Below, in pieces: positions 1 to 8,057 of a DNA stretch of 64,000 nucleotides (positions are counted from its first letter, which is position 1; each line of letters opens with the position of its first letter). A program made the translations under genes and the position numbers. A model generated the notes under the pieces. The model had not been told where the DNA came from, ran no database searches, and saw nothing but the letters and a program-made list of their open reading frames with translations. Source of the DNA: Paenibacillus sp. FJAT-26967 (GTDB taxonomy: Bacteria > Bacillota > Bacilli > Paenibacillales > NBRC-103111); the NCBI RefSeq assembly GCF_001541095.1, contig NZ_LMXH01000001.1, positions 818,048 to 882,047 of the forward strand, read 5' to 3'.

Positions 1-236
1 TATCGACGACGGAGGATCACGATTTTCTGATGATCTTGTTTGAAGTCGTTTCCGCATTCGGTACGGTGGGATTATCTCTGGGATTAACGACACAGCTGAC
101 GATTTTCGGGAAGGTCATGATCGCGCTGACGATGTTCGCAGGCCGGCTTGGCTTGCTCACGCTCGCCTATGCACTACAGCCAAAGAAAGAAAAAGAATTG
201 TATCGGTATCCGGAAGGTAAAATCACGATAGGTTAG
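1..236 (+). CDS. Ktr/Trk-family potassium uptake channel subunit, C-terminal end (5' truncated by window)
   Basis: The reading frame is open from base 3 to a TAG stop at 234-236, so only about 77 C-terminal residues are present. They contain the pattern FEVVSAFGTVGLSLGLT, typical of the last pore loop and helix of TrkH/KtrB proteins (selectivity-filter Gly in the SAFGTVGLS stretch), followed by the final membrane helix and a short charged cytoplasmic tail. Proteins of this family form the K+-conducting dimer in the membrane and are gated by an RCK subunit; such a subunit starts 13 bases downstream, so the two are very likely one operon. The ATG at 30 is internal, not the start. KtrB and KtrD cannot be told apart from the fragment. 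Confidence 0.85.
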   Translation, partial: STTEDHDFLMILFEVVSAFGTVGLSLGLTTQLTIFGKVMIALTMFAGRLGLLTLAYALQPKKEKELYRYPEGKITIG

Positions 237-249
237 GGGATAAAAGAAG

Positions 250-915
250 ATGGCATCATCTATTCAGTACGCAGTTATCGGGCTCGGGCGATTCGGCTCC
301 AGCTTGTCCAAAGAATTAACAGAACTAGGCCATGAAGTGCTCGGAATTGACAGAGACGAGGAGAAGGTCGATGAGATGAGTGACATTCTCACTCATAGTG
401 TGGTGGCGGACGCTACCGATGAAGAGGTGCTCCGCTCGCTTGGCGTCCGTAACTTCGATTGTGCCATTGTGGCAATCGGCGACAACATCCAGGCAAGCAT
501 CATGGCTGCGATCCTGCTCAAAGAACTTGGGGTCAAAACGGTTGTAGCCAAAGCCCTGACCGATCAGCACGGCAAAGTGCTGGAGAAAATCGGGGTGGAC
601 CGGATTATTTTCCCGGAAAGAGATATGGGCATCCGCGTCGCTCACCAGCTCGTATCCCCGAATCTCCTCGATTTTATTGAGCTCTCGAAGAATTACACCA
701 TTGCGGAGCTCGTCGTATCGAAGCGGATTGCCGGGCTTACGCTCAAAGAGCTTGACCCCAGAGCCAGATACGGCTGCAGTATTGTAGCGATTAATAAATC
801 GGAAGACATGATTATCGCTCCTACCGCGGACGATATTCTGCAAGAGAACGATGTGATGGTCGTTATCGGACGCAAAGACCAGATTGATGATTTCGAGAGC
901 GAAGCCATCCGTTAG
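250..915 (+). CDS. ktrA: RCK (TrkA-N/TrkA-C) regulatory subunit of a Ktr potassium uptake system
   Basis: 221 residues, the usual length of KtrA/KtrC. The N-terminal Rossmann RCK_N domain (residues about 5-125) has the nucleotide-binding motif GLGRFGSSL and an acidic residue ending strand 2 (GIDRDEEKV). A TrkA-C domain follows (about 140-221), ending in VMVVIGRKDQIDDFE. Known role of the family: an octameric cytosolic ring that binds ATP/ADP and c-di-AMP and gates the membrane subunit. The membrane subunit gene ends 13 bases upstream. ATG start with AAAAGAAG before it; a strong hairpin terminator directly follows the stop, so the pair closes an operon. KtrA versus KtrC cannot be decided from the sequence alone. 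Confidence 0.88.
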   Translation: MASSIQYAVIGLGRFGSSLSKELTELGHEVLGIDRDEEKVDEMSDILTHSVVADATDEEVLRSLGVRNFDCAIVAIGDNIQASIMAAILLKELGVKTVVAKALTDQHGKVLEKIGVDRIIFPERDMGIRVAHQLVSPNLLDFIELSKNYTIAELVVSKRIAGLTLKELDPRARYGCSIVAINKSEDMIIAPTADDILQENDVMVVIGRKDQIDDFESEAIR

Positions 916-916
916 A

Positions 917-953
917 AAAGCCGTTTTCCCGATACACGGGAAGACGGCTTTTT
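917..953 (+). terminator. Rho-independent terminator after ktrA-like gene
   Basis: Arms AAAGCCGT-TTCCCG and CGGGAA-ACGGCTTT pair around a 5-base loop and end in a T run. It begins two bases after the stop codon. Confidence 0.85.
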
Positions 954-1050
954 GGCAGGTATGCTGATGAAAGTTCAAGCTGATTGGTGTTAATGCGTGA
1001 TTCATTTTCTTATTATTTCAGGGGCGGTGAATTTTTCCTTCATCTATATA

Positions 1051-1074
1051 GGGATTCTCAATGCAATGAGAATT
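1051..1074. repeat. Inverted repeat downstream of the LysR gene
   Basis: ATTCTCA and TGAGAAT arms flank a short AT-rich centre, 20 bases beyond the 3' end of the minus-strand LysR gene. It lacks a clear T run on either strand, so it is a weak terminator candidate for that gene or an unassigned dyad. Confidence 0.3.
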
Positions 1075-1091
1075 GAATGGCGGGCCCAGCT

Positions 1092-1988
1092 CTATGATTC
1101 TCCGGAGAAATGGCCCTTGGCCTTTTGTATAAAATGAGTGACCGCGTCATTCTGATGAGTTTCTTTTACGAAAATAAGCGAAGTCGTCCTGGGTGTCTGC
1201 AAAAGTTCAGGAAGCTCGCGGACACATAACCCGCTGTGATCCTGATGCTTGTCGTGCAAATAGGATTTGGGCAGCAGGGTAGCGGCCTGGCAGGTGACGA
1301 CAAGGCGCATGATCGCCTCGAAGGAATCGATCTCCATTTTGACATCCGGAAAAATAAAATAACGGTGGAACAGTTCGTCCGTGAGGACCCTGTACCACGT
1401 CCCTTTGGAGAACAGAATCATAGAGAGTCCGTTCAAATCCGCAATCGTCAAGGATTCCCGCTCCAAATAAGGATGCCCTTGGGGGAGGACCAGGCACAAA
1501 TGGTCATCGAACAGCGGCTCGCAGGCCAGGCCGGGCTGGTCGATTGAGGAAGCGACGAGTCCGATATCGACTTTTTTTTCTTTGACCATCATGACGATTT
1601 CATGGGTCTTGCCTGTCAGAGCTTTCATGTCGGTATAAGGGTATTCGGCCAAATACATCGTAACGAGTTCGGGCAGGGTAGTCTGCAGAGTCGTCAGGCT
1701 GGCTCCGATGGTCAGGCTCATATGCCTCCCCGCTGTCTTGTGCTCATGCAGAGTCTGAAGAAAGCGGCGCTCGTCCTGACGCTGCTCCAAGGCGTATTCG
1801 TAGGTGATCTCTCCGGCACGGGTGAGGTCAAGGCGCTTGCCTTTGCGGGTGAAGAGCTTAATGCCGAGCTGCTCTTCCAGTTTCATGATTTTGCGGGACA
1901 AAGCGGGCTGAGACAAGTTCAGAACTTGCGACGCTTTATTGAGGCTGGCTTGTTCGACAACAATCGCAAAGACGTCGAGATGTTCCAT
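1092..1988 (-). CDS. LysR-family transcriptional regulator divergent from sdhCAB
   Basis: 298 residues, standard LysR length. The N-terminal winged helix-turn-helix (residues about 1-60) reads ASLNKASQVLNLSQPALSRK, and the effector-binding domain (about 90-295) has the usual two-lobed pattern, including VDIGLVASSID and LVLPQGHPYL. The ATG at 1988 follows GGAGGG on the minus strand at good spacing. The gene runs away from sdhC with a 290-base shared upstream region, the arrangement in which LysR proteins often control the divergent gene; control of sdhCAB is an inference. It belongs to the same broad group as CcpC/CitR-type regulators of the citric-acid cycle, but I cannot assign it to one. 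Confidence 0.85.
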   Translation of the reverse strand: MEHLDVFAIVVEQASLNKASQVLNLSQPALSRKIMKLEEQLGIKLFTRKGKRLDLTRAGEITYEYALEQRQDERRFLQTLHEHKTAGRHMSLTIGASLTTLQTTLPELVTMYLAEYPYTDMKALTGKTHEIVMMVKEKKVDIGLVASSIDQPGLACEPLFDDHLCLVLPQGHPYLERESLTIADLNGLSMILFSKGTWYRVLTDELFHRYFIFPDVKMEIDSFEAIMRLVVTCQAATLLPKSYLHDKHQDHSGLCVRELPELLQTPRTTSLIFVKETHQNDAVTHFIQKAKGHFSGES

Positions 1989-2278
1989 AATTAACCCTCC
2001 GTAGGTCGAATTTCATCTCTATATGCAAAATAATTATAATGAATATAAGAAAACAGCAATTCCATTATAAGCGATAAAGAGGTACGATGTATATGTCACC
2101 ACTTGTTCACAAAAATTTCAGGCCTTCGTCGCTAAAAGAAAGCAGGATTATGCGATGGAAGCGCCTTTTTGGCGGTTGACGGTCCCCGGACAGGGGAGTA
2201 CAATTGAATTTGGTTTTGTCTGGAATTGTCGAGACATAATAAGTCTAGGCGAATTATTTGAGGGGGGACGCATTACCA
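1989..2278. other. Divergent intergenic region, LysR gene / sdhC
   Basis: 290 bases without a gene. The half next to the LysR start is AT-rich (about 2020-2080) and contains several TTATAA/ATAA-like elements spaced like LysR-type half-sites, for example near 2030-2045 and 2063-2075. No promoter is clear enough to place. The last bases before 2279 carry the AGGGGGG ribosome-binding site of sdhC. Confidence 0.4.
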
Positions 2279-2932
2279 ATGGGCAAGAATTCTTATTTTA
2301 ACCGCAAATTGCATTCCTTGCTTGGTGTTATTCCGGTTGGTTTTTTCTTGATTGAGCATTTGCTGACCAACTTTGAAGCAACTAAGGGACCTGCAGCGTT
2401 TGTGGACCAAATTAACTGGCTGAACAGTTTGCCGCTCGTACTTTTACTCGAGATCTTCGGCATTTGGATTCCGCTTCTGTACCATGCCGTTTACGGCCTG
2501 TACGTAGCGTTCACAGCCCGCAACAATGTTAGTCAATATGGATATTTCCGTAATCAGATGTTCTTGTGGCAGCGTATCACCGGAGTTCTTACGTTCCTGT
2601 TCGTAGCCTGGCATTTCTTCGAGACCCGTTTTCAAGTGGCAATCGGCAACGTCGAGCATGAGCGCCTGGGTCAAACGATGCATGACATCGTAACGAATCC
2701 CGTTCTGCTTACGGTGTACGTAATTGGTGTACTGGCGGCGTCCTTCCACTTTACAAACGGCATGTGGTCGTTCCTTGTAAGCTGGGGTATTACGGTAGGA
2801 CCTCGTGCGCAGCGTATTTCATCTATTATTTGGATGGTACTGTTTGTAGCAATGGCAGCAATGTTTATTGCTTCGCTCGTGGCGTTTATGGATCCGCAGT
2901 TCCAGGAGCTTCCTGTACTGAGCGAAAATTGA
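2279..2932 (+). CDS. sdhC: Succinate dehydrogenase cytochrome b558 subunit
   Basis: 217 residues with five hydrophobic segments, the single-subunit di-heme anchor of Gram-positive succinate:menaquinone reductases. Conserved histidines that can ligate heme are visible in RKLHSLLG, IEHLLTNF, YHAVYGLY, AWHFFETR and FHFTNGMWSF. It holds SdhA and SdhB on the inner face of the membrane and passes electrons to menaquinone. I chose ATG 2279 rather than the upstream TTG at 2258 because AGGGGGG lies just before it and the family starts with a short charged stretch before YFNRKLHS. First gene of sdhCAB; 18 bases to sdhA. Confidence 0.93.
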   Translation: MGKNSYFNRKLHSLLGVIPVGFFLIEHLLTNFEATKGPAAFVDQINWLNSLPLVLLLEIFGIWIPLLYHAVYGLYVAFTARNNVSQYGYFRNQMFLWQRITGVLTFLFVAWHFFETRFQVAIGNVEHERLGQTMHDIVTNPVLLTVYVIGVLAASFHFTNGMWSFLVSWGITVGPRAQRISSIIWMVLFVAMAAMFIASLVAFMDPQFQELPVLSEN

Positions 2933-2950
2933 TTGGGAGGATGAACAGCA

Positions 2951-4729
2951 ATGGCTAATTCAAAAGTAATTGTCGTAGGCGGCGGTCTGGCCGGACTCAT
3001 GGCAACGATCAAGGCAGCGGAAGCTGGGGTGCCCGTTCAGCTTTTCTCCCTGGTTCCTGTTAAACGTTCCCACTCCGTATGTGCGCAAGGCGGTATTAAC
3101 GGAGCGGTTAATACAAAAGGTGAAGGTGACTCTACATGGGAGCACTTTGATGATACAGTTTACGGCGGTGACTTCCTGGCTAACCAGCCTCCGGTCAAAG
3201 CGATGTGTGATGCCGCTCCCGGTATCATTCACTTGATGGACCGGATGGGCGTTATGTTCAACCGGACACCGGAAGGACTTCTTGACTTCCGCCGTTTCGG
3301 GGGCACGAAGTATCACCGTACGGCATTTGCAGGTGCTACGACAGGCCAGCAGCTGCTCTACGCGTTAGACGAGCAGGTACGCCGTTTCGAGACAGCGGGC
3401 CTTGTAACGAAATTCGAGCACTGGGAATTCCTAGGGGCAGTCATTGACGAAGATGGCACGTGCCGTGGTATCGCCGCTCAAGATCTGCGCAACATGGAAA
3501 TCCAGACGTTTTCTTCGGATGCGGTTATTATGGCAACCGGAGGTCCTGGTATTATCTTCGGCAAAACAACCAACTCCGTTATTAACACAGGTACCGCTGC
3601 GAGTGCTGTTTACCAGCAGGGCGTGTATTATGCCAACGGTGAGTTTATCCAGATTCACCCGACAGCGATCCCGGGTGACGACAAGCTGCGCCTGATGTCT
3701 GAGTCTGCGCGTGGTGAAGGCGGCCGGGTATGGACGTATAAAGACGGTAAGCCTTGGTACTTCCTTGAAGAGAAGTATCCGGCATACGGAAACCTGGTAC
3801 CGCGTGATATCGCAACGCGGGAAATTTTCCATGTGTGTAATGACTTGAAGCTCGGCATCGACGGTGAGAATAAAGTATATCTGGACCTTTCCCACAAAGA
3901 TCCCAAAGAGCTCGATGTTAAATTGGGCGGTATTATCGAAATTTACGAGAAGTTTACAGGCGACGATCCTCGCAAGCTTCCGATGCAAATCTTCCCTGCA
4001 GTCCACTATTCCATGGGCGGTCTATGGGTGGATTACAACCAGATGACGAACGTACCGGGACTATTCGCTGCCGGTGAGTGCGATTACACCGTTCACGGTG
4101 CAAACCGTCTGGGCGCGAACTCCCTCGTATCCGCTATTTACGGCGGTATGGTGGCGGGTCCTAAAGCAATCGAGTATATCCAAGGTCTTGACCAGCACGT
4201 TGAAGATATGTCATCCGCAATCTTTGACCGTGAGAAGAAAAGACACGAGGAGAAATACGAGAGCCTGCTGAATATGAATGGTACGGAGAATCCTTATGTG
4301 ATTCACAAAGAACTGGGCGACCTGATGAACTCTACCATGACCGTTGTCCGTTACAATAAAACGCTTGAAGAAACGATTACCAAGATCAAAGATCTTAAAG
4401 CACGTTACATGAACATCGGCATGATGGACAAAGCCCGCTGGAACAACCCGACCGTAGCTTTCACCAGACAGCTGTGGAACATGCTTGAGCTGGCCGAGGC
4501 GATGACGCTGGGTGCTCTTCTCCGTAACGAGAGCCGCGGTGCTCACTATAAGCCGGAGTTCCCTGAACGTGATGACCAGAACTTCCTGAAAACAACCAAA
4601 GCTAAGTGGACCCCTGAAGGTCCGGTTATCGAGTATGAGGATGTAGACGTATCGCTCATCCCGCCGCGTAAACGCGATTACACGACGGACAAGAAGAAAA
4701 AGAAAGAAGCGAAAGAGGGAGGGAACTGA
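2951..4729 (+). CDS. sdhA: Succinate dehydrogenase flavoprotein subunit
   Basis: 592 residues, full length. The N-terminal FAD dinucleotide-binding motif VVGGGLAGLMA is followed by RSHSVCAQGGINGA, whose His is the residue that binds FAD covalently in this family. Active-site elements are present: HPTAIPG, ESARGEGG, HYSMGGLWVD and GANRLGANSL. The C-terminal helical domain ends in a Lys-rich tail. It oxidises succinate to fumarate in the citric-acid cycle and hands electrons to SdhB. ATG with GGGAGG seven bases upstream. It sits between sdhC and sdhB, two bases from the latter, so translation is probably coupled. Confidence 0.96.
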   Translation: MANSKVIVVGGGLAGLMATIKAAEAGVPVQLFSLVPVKRSHSVCAQGGINGAVNTKGEGDSTWEHFDDTVYGGDFLANQPPVKAMCDAAPGIIHLMDRMGVMFNRTPEGLLDFRRFGGTKYHRTAFAGATTGQQLLYALDEQVRRFETAGLVTKFEHWEFLGAVIDEDGTCRGIAAQDLRNMEIQTFSSDAVIMATGGPGIIFGKTTNSVINTGTAASAVYQQGVYYANGEFIQIHPTAIPGDDKLRLMSESARGEGGRVWTYKDGKPWYFLEEKYPAYGNLVPRDIATREIFHVCNDLKLGIDGENKVYLDLSHKDPKELDVKLGGIIEIYEKFTGDDPRKLPMQIFPAVHYSMGGLWVDYNQMTNVPGLFAAGECDYTVHGANRLGANSLVSAIYGGMVAGPKAIEYIQGLDQHVEDMSSAIFDREKKRHEEKYESLLNMNGTENPYVIHKELGDLMNSTMTVVRYNKTLEETITKIKDLKARYMNIGMMDKARWNNPTVAFTRQLWNMLELAEAMTLGALLRNESRGAHYKPEFPERDDQNFLKTTKAKWTPEGPVIEYEDVDVSLIPPRKRDYTTDKKKKKEAKEGGN

Positions 4730-4731
4730 TC

Positions 4732-5496
4732 ATGGCCGAAGTGCAAACAGCTAGCAAAACGGTCAAGTTTATCGTCACCCGCCAAGATAATCCCGAGTCC
4801 GCGCCATATAAAGAGGAATTTGAAATTCCTTACCGTCCAAATATGAACGTGATTAGCGCTCTGATGGAAGTTCAGCGGAACCCGAAGAAATCTGACGGGC
4901 AGGATACAACTCCTGTATGCTGGGAATCCAACTGTCTCGAGGAAGTGTGTGGCGCTTGCTCGATGGTGATCAACGGGAAAGCCCGCCAAGCGTGTTCTGC
5001 TCTGATCGACAAGCTTGAGCAGCCAATTCGCGTAGAACCTATGCGTACTTTCCCGGTTGTAAGAGACTTGGTTATCGACCGTACCCGGATGTTCAATGCT
5101 TTGAAGAAAGTGAAAGCATGGATTCCGATTGACGGTACGTATGACCTGGGTCCTGGGCCGCGTATGGCGGAATCCAAACGCCAGTGGGCTTATGAGCTGT
5201 CGAAATGTATGACTTGCGGCGTATGTCTGGAAGTATGTCCGAACGTCAACGACAAGACAAGCTTTATCGGTCCAGCAGCCATTTCCCAAGTGCGCTTGTT
5301 CAACTCCCACCCGACCGGTGAAATGAACAAGGATGACCGACTGGATACCCTGATGGAAGATGGCGGTATCGAAGGCTGTGGTAACTCACAGAACTGCGTA
5401 CGCTCTTGTCCAAAAGGTATTCCGCTTACTACTTCCATTGCTGAAATGAATAAAGATACGACAAAACACCTGTTTAAGAAATGGCTGGGCAGATAA
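4732..5496 (+). CDS. sdhB: Succinate dehydrogenase iron-sulfur subunit
   Basis: 254 residues. The N-terminal ferredoxin-like domain has the [2Fe-2S] cysteines in CWESNCLEEVCGACSM and the later Cys of ARQAC. The C-terminal domain has CMTCGVCLEVCP for the [4Fe-4S] centre and CGNSQNCVRSCPKGIPL for the [3Fe-4S] centre, all intact. It relays electrons from the SdhA flavin to the SdhC hemes. Start two bases after sdhA with AGGGAGGG upstream. A strong terminator follows 35 bases after the stop, so sdhCAB is a complete three-gene operon. Confidence 0.96.
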   Translation: MAEVQTASKTVKFIVTRQDNPESAPYKEEFEIPYRPNMNVISALMEVQRNPKKSDGQDTTPVCWESNCLEEVCGACSMVINGKARQACSALIDKLEQPIRVEPMRTFPVVRDLVIDRTRMFNALKKVKAWIPIDGTYDLGPGPRMAESKRQWAYELSKCMTCGVCLEVCPNVNDKTSFIGPAAISQVRLFNSHPTGEMNKDDRLDTLMEDGGIEGCGNSQNCVRSCPKGIPLTTSIAEMNKDTTKHLFKKWLGR

Positions 5497-5531
5497 GCCT
5501 GACTGTTCTTAACCGCTTTGAAAAGAATACG

Positions 5532-5573
5532 GCACTTCCTCGTCTGTTTAAGACGAGGGAGTGCTTTTGTTTT
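5532..5573 (+). terminator. Terminator of sdhCAB
   Basis: GCACT-CCTCGTCT pairs with AGACGAGG-AGTGC around a 5-base loop and is followed by TTTTGTTTT. Confidence 0.88.
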
Positions 5574-5649
5574 GAAACTGTTAACCGGGTAGACTTGGCG
5601 GGAAGTTATTTTCTCCGACTGCAACCAGATAGAGAAATGAGGAGAAAAA

Positions 5650-6537
5650 ATGTGGAAAGCGATTCTGCTTGTATTTCTGGGCTCCTGTAGTTACGGAATG
5701 CTCTCTACGATTGTGAAATTTGCTTATGAGGCCGGCTTCGAACCGGGAGAAGTTGTCGGAGCGCAGAATTTATTCGGTACTCTTATCTCCTTGGCGCTGG
5801 TGCTGTTGATATCCCGGAAGAAGATGAGCCCCCGCCAATGGATTGCGCTGCTGCTCGTCGGTCTGACGACTGGTTCCACGGGGATCTTCTATTATAATTC
5901 CTTGCAGACAGTTCCTGCTTCTATTGCCATCGTACTGCTGTTCCAGTTTACCTGGATGGGCGTTATTCTTGAGGCGGTTCTGAACCGGAAGAGACCCAGC
6001 CGTGAGAAAGCGATCTCCATTGTCCTGCTGCTCATAGGGACGGGGCTGGCTTCGGGGATTGCCGGAGTCGGGACCTTGGACTTGCCCGTTATGGGGGTTG
6101 CTCTTGGTTTGCTGTCTGCCGTGACCTATACCGGCTTCATATATTTCAGCGGCAAAGTCAGCACAGAGGTTCCTGCACTCAATCGGACTTTTCTCATGAA
6201 TTTGGGCGGGTTTATACTTGTATCCATTTATCATACACCAAGCTTTCTATGGAACGGGGCTCTTGGGGAAGGATTATGGAAGTATGCGCTGCTTGTAGGG
6301 ATTCTGGGCGTTGTGCTCCCGACGCTATGCTTTAATTATGGCATACCTAAACTGGGCACGGGTCTGGGAGCTATTATCGGGGCTGCAGAGCTTCCTGTTG
6401 CGGTTATTATGTCGGCGGTGCTGCTTCATGAGGGCGTCTCGCCGCTGCAGTGGGCTGGTGTGCTTGTGATCCTGTTTGGTATCGCATATCCGCATTTGAG
6501 GCGAAAGCCGGGTTCAATCATGCGGAGTGAAAAGTAA
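5650..6537 (+). CDS. DMT-superfamily (EamA-type) membrane transporter
   Basis: 295 residues with ten predicted membrane helices arranged as two EamA repeats (about 1-140 and 150-290). Signature-like stretches include the N-terminal GSCSYGMLSTIVKFAYEAG and, in the second half, GLGAIIGAAELPVAVIMSA. The family exports or imports small metabolites such as amino acids and drugs; the substrate cannot be read from the sequence. ATG preceded by GAGGAG at six bases. It has its own terminator and no obvious functional partner. Confidence 0.85.
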   Translation: MWKAILLVFLGSCSYGMLSTIVKFAYEAGFEPGEVVGAQNLFGTLISLALVLLISRKKMSPRQWIALLLVGLTTGSTGIFYYNSLQTVPASIAIVLLFQFTWMGVILEAVLNRKRPSREKAISIVLLLIGTGLASGIAGVGTLDLPVMGVALGLLSAVTYTGFIYFSGKVSTEVPALNRTFLMNLGGFILVSIYHTPSFLWNGALGEGLWKYALLVGILGVVLPTLCFNYGIPKLGTGLGAIIGAAELPVAVIMSAVLLHEGVSPLQWAGVLVILFGIAYPHLRRKPGSIMRSEK

Positions 6538-6560
6538 AGGCTATTCTCTGGCAGAAAAAT

Positions 6561-6602
6561 AAAACGCGTTAGTGTTATCCATGGATAACACTGACGCGTT
6601 TT
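6561..6602. terminator. Bidirectional terminator
   Basis: AAAACGCGT-AGTGTTATCC and its complement pair around a 2-base centre, with one mismatch, and A/T runs lie on both sides. It ends the DMT transporter and could also stop minus-strand transcription. Confidence 0.85.
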
Positions 6603-6834
6603 GTGTTAGATGCAGTGTTAGATGTAAGAAGGCGGATAGATGCTGCGTTATTTAATTATGAAGATCCGGGGGACAAAAACCGGCTGGTAGCTCGGCCGTT
6701 ATTTTCGTGCAGAAGTGACCATCTATCTGCTGGAGACGCAGTGCAGAACAGGTATAGAAGCAGCGGAGGGGCTCTATTCTGGAACAAGAATTCAGCCCCG
6801 AGCGTGCTGCCACTGATCTTAGAGCCTTAGAGCC
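6603..6834. other. Intergenic stretch with a short direct repeat
   Basis: No gene supported. A 75-codon plus-strand frame here has no ribosome-binding site and starts inside the terminator tail. At 6820-6840 the octamer AGCCTTAG recurs back to back, abutting the stop codon of the minus-strand oxidoreductase. Confidence 0.5.
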
Positions 6835-7836
6835 TTAGAGATCGTTTGTGAGCACGACCTTGCCGACTGCTTCGCCCGATTCGAGGAGGCGGTGTGCATC
6901 GGCCGCACCGGTGAACGTGAATCTGCGCTCATCGAGCAGCGGGCGCAGGTGTCCTTCGTCGGCCAGTTTGGCGAGGCGCGCGAGTGTCTCGCCATGATGG
7001 TTGCGGCCGGCGCCGGTAAGGAGGGGCAGCACGGTGAATACGACGTGCAGCGTCAATCCCTTCGCATGAAGAGGGCTTAGGTCATGCGTGGAACGCGCGG
7101 CAATGGCGACGACATGGCCGCCTGTCCCTGCGGCAGCGAAGGAGCGGTCGAGGTTCTCACGGCCAACCGTATCGAACACGACGTCGAAGCCGCTGCCACC
7201 GGTGCATCTGCGGACGTAGTCCTCTACCGCTTCCGCCCGGTAGTTGATCACTCCGTCCGCGCCGAGCTTCGAAGCGATCGCGAGCTTCGTTTCGCTGGAT
7301 GCAGTCGCGAACACTTCGGCGCCGCCCCATTTCGCGAGCTGGATCGCGATGTGGCCGACGCCGCCCGCCGCGGCGTGTACCAGCACCCGCTGCCCGGGCT
7401 GCAGCCGGGCGCGGTCGAAGAGGCCCTGCCAGGCGGTTAACGCCACGACTGGCAGGGCCGCCGCCTCGCTCATGGAGAGCGAGGCGGGCTTGTGGGCGAC
7501 GAGATCGGCGTCCGCAAGCATATATTCGGCGAGGGCACCGCCGAAGCCCTTGAAGCCGCCTGCGAGCCCGTAGACTTCGTCGCCGGGGGAGAAGCGCGTC
7601 ACGCCGTCTCCGATGGCCTCGACGATGCCTGCGACATCGCCGTGCAGGATTGCCGGCGTATCGGGGGCCACGCTGGGCATCAGGCCTTGCCGGATACGCG
7701 TGTCAATAGGGTTGACTCCGCTGGCAGCCACGCGGATCAACAGATGGCCGGGCTTAACGGCCGGCTTCGGGACTTCTTGAACGGTAAACATATCCGGTGC
7801 ACCGAACGATTCGATAACGACTGCTTTCATATTCAT
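6835..7836 (-). CDS. MDR-superfamily zinc-less alcohol dehydrogenase / quinone-reductase-like protein
   Basis: 333 residues. The N-terminal GroES-like domain has VAASGVNPIDTRIRQG and the catalytic-domain signature HGDVAGIVEAIGDGV. The NAD(P)-binding Rossmann fold carries VHAAAGGVGHIAIQLAK (AAxGGVG, typical of NADPH:quinone reductases). The zinc-binding cysteines of true alcohol dehydrogenases are absent. Probable reaction: NADPH-dependent reduction of quinones or enones; substrate unknown. ATG 7836 has GGAGG nine bases upstream, so I prefer it to the upstream ORF extension. The gene is distinctly richer in G+C than its neighbours (45 of 60 bases at 7321-7380), which may mean it was acquired. 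Confidence 0.88.
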   Translation of the reverse strand: MNMKAVVIESFGAPDMFTVQEVPKPAVKPGHLLIRVAASGVNPIDTRIRQGLMPSVAPDTPAILHGDVAGIVEAIGDGVTRFSPGDEVYGLAGGFKGFGGALAEYMLADADLVAHKPASLSMSEAAALPVVALTAWQGLFDRARLQPGQRVLVHAAAGGVGHIAIQLAKWGGAEVFATASSETKLAIASKLGADGVINYRAEAVEDYVRRCTGGSGFDVVFDTVGRENLDRSFAAAGTGGHVVAIAARSTHDLSPLHAKGLTLHVVFTVLPLLTGAGRNHHGETLARLAKLADEGHLRPLLDERRFTFTGAADAHRLLESGEAVGKVVLTNDL

Positions 7837-7954
7837 ATATAAGCACCTCCGTGAAGTGAAGTCTCTTCCTTGAACTGCTTTTATTATAAGGGAGCCCCGT
7901 ATTCTTGTAAAAAACAGGTGAAGGACGAACATACGGCTTGTGATCTGACAGATC

Positions 7955-8003
7955 CCAAAAACAACCGTTCCCGGATGAAAACCCCGAGAAACGGTTGCTT
8001 TTT
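7955..8003. terminator. Bidirectional terminator after the CDF gene
   Basis: CAACCGTT and AACGGTTG arms (7962-7969 and 7990-7997) with a mostly paired interior, T run on both strands. On the minus strand it ends the metal exporter gene that stops at 8058. Confidence 0.7.
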
Positions 8004-8057
8004 GCAGCTCTGTCTGCTGGCCGGGGAAATGGACAATCTGCCATTGATCAGAATCCG

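Noticed and set aside
325-1005. 226-codon minus-strand ORF
   Set aside because: Antisense to the ktrA-like gene, crosses its terminator, no family resemblance.
6603-6830. 75-codon plus-strand ORF
   Set aside because: Begins in the tail of a terminator, no ribosome-binding site and no protein-like pattern.
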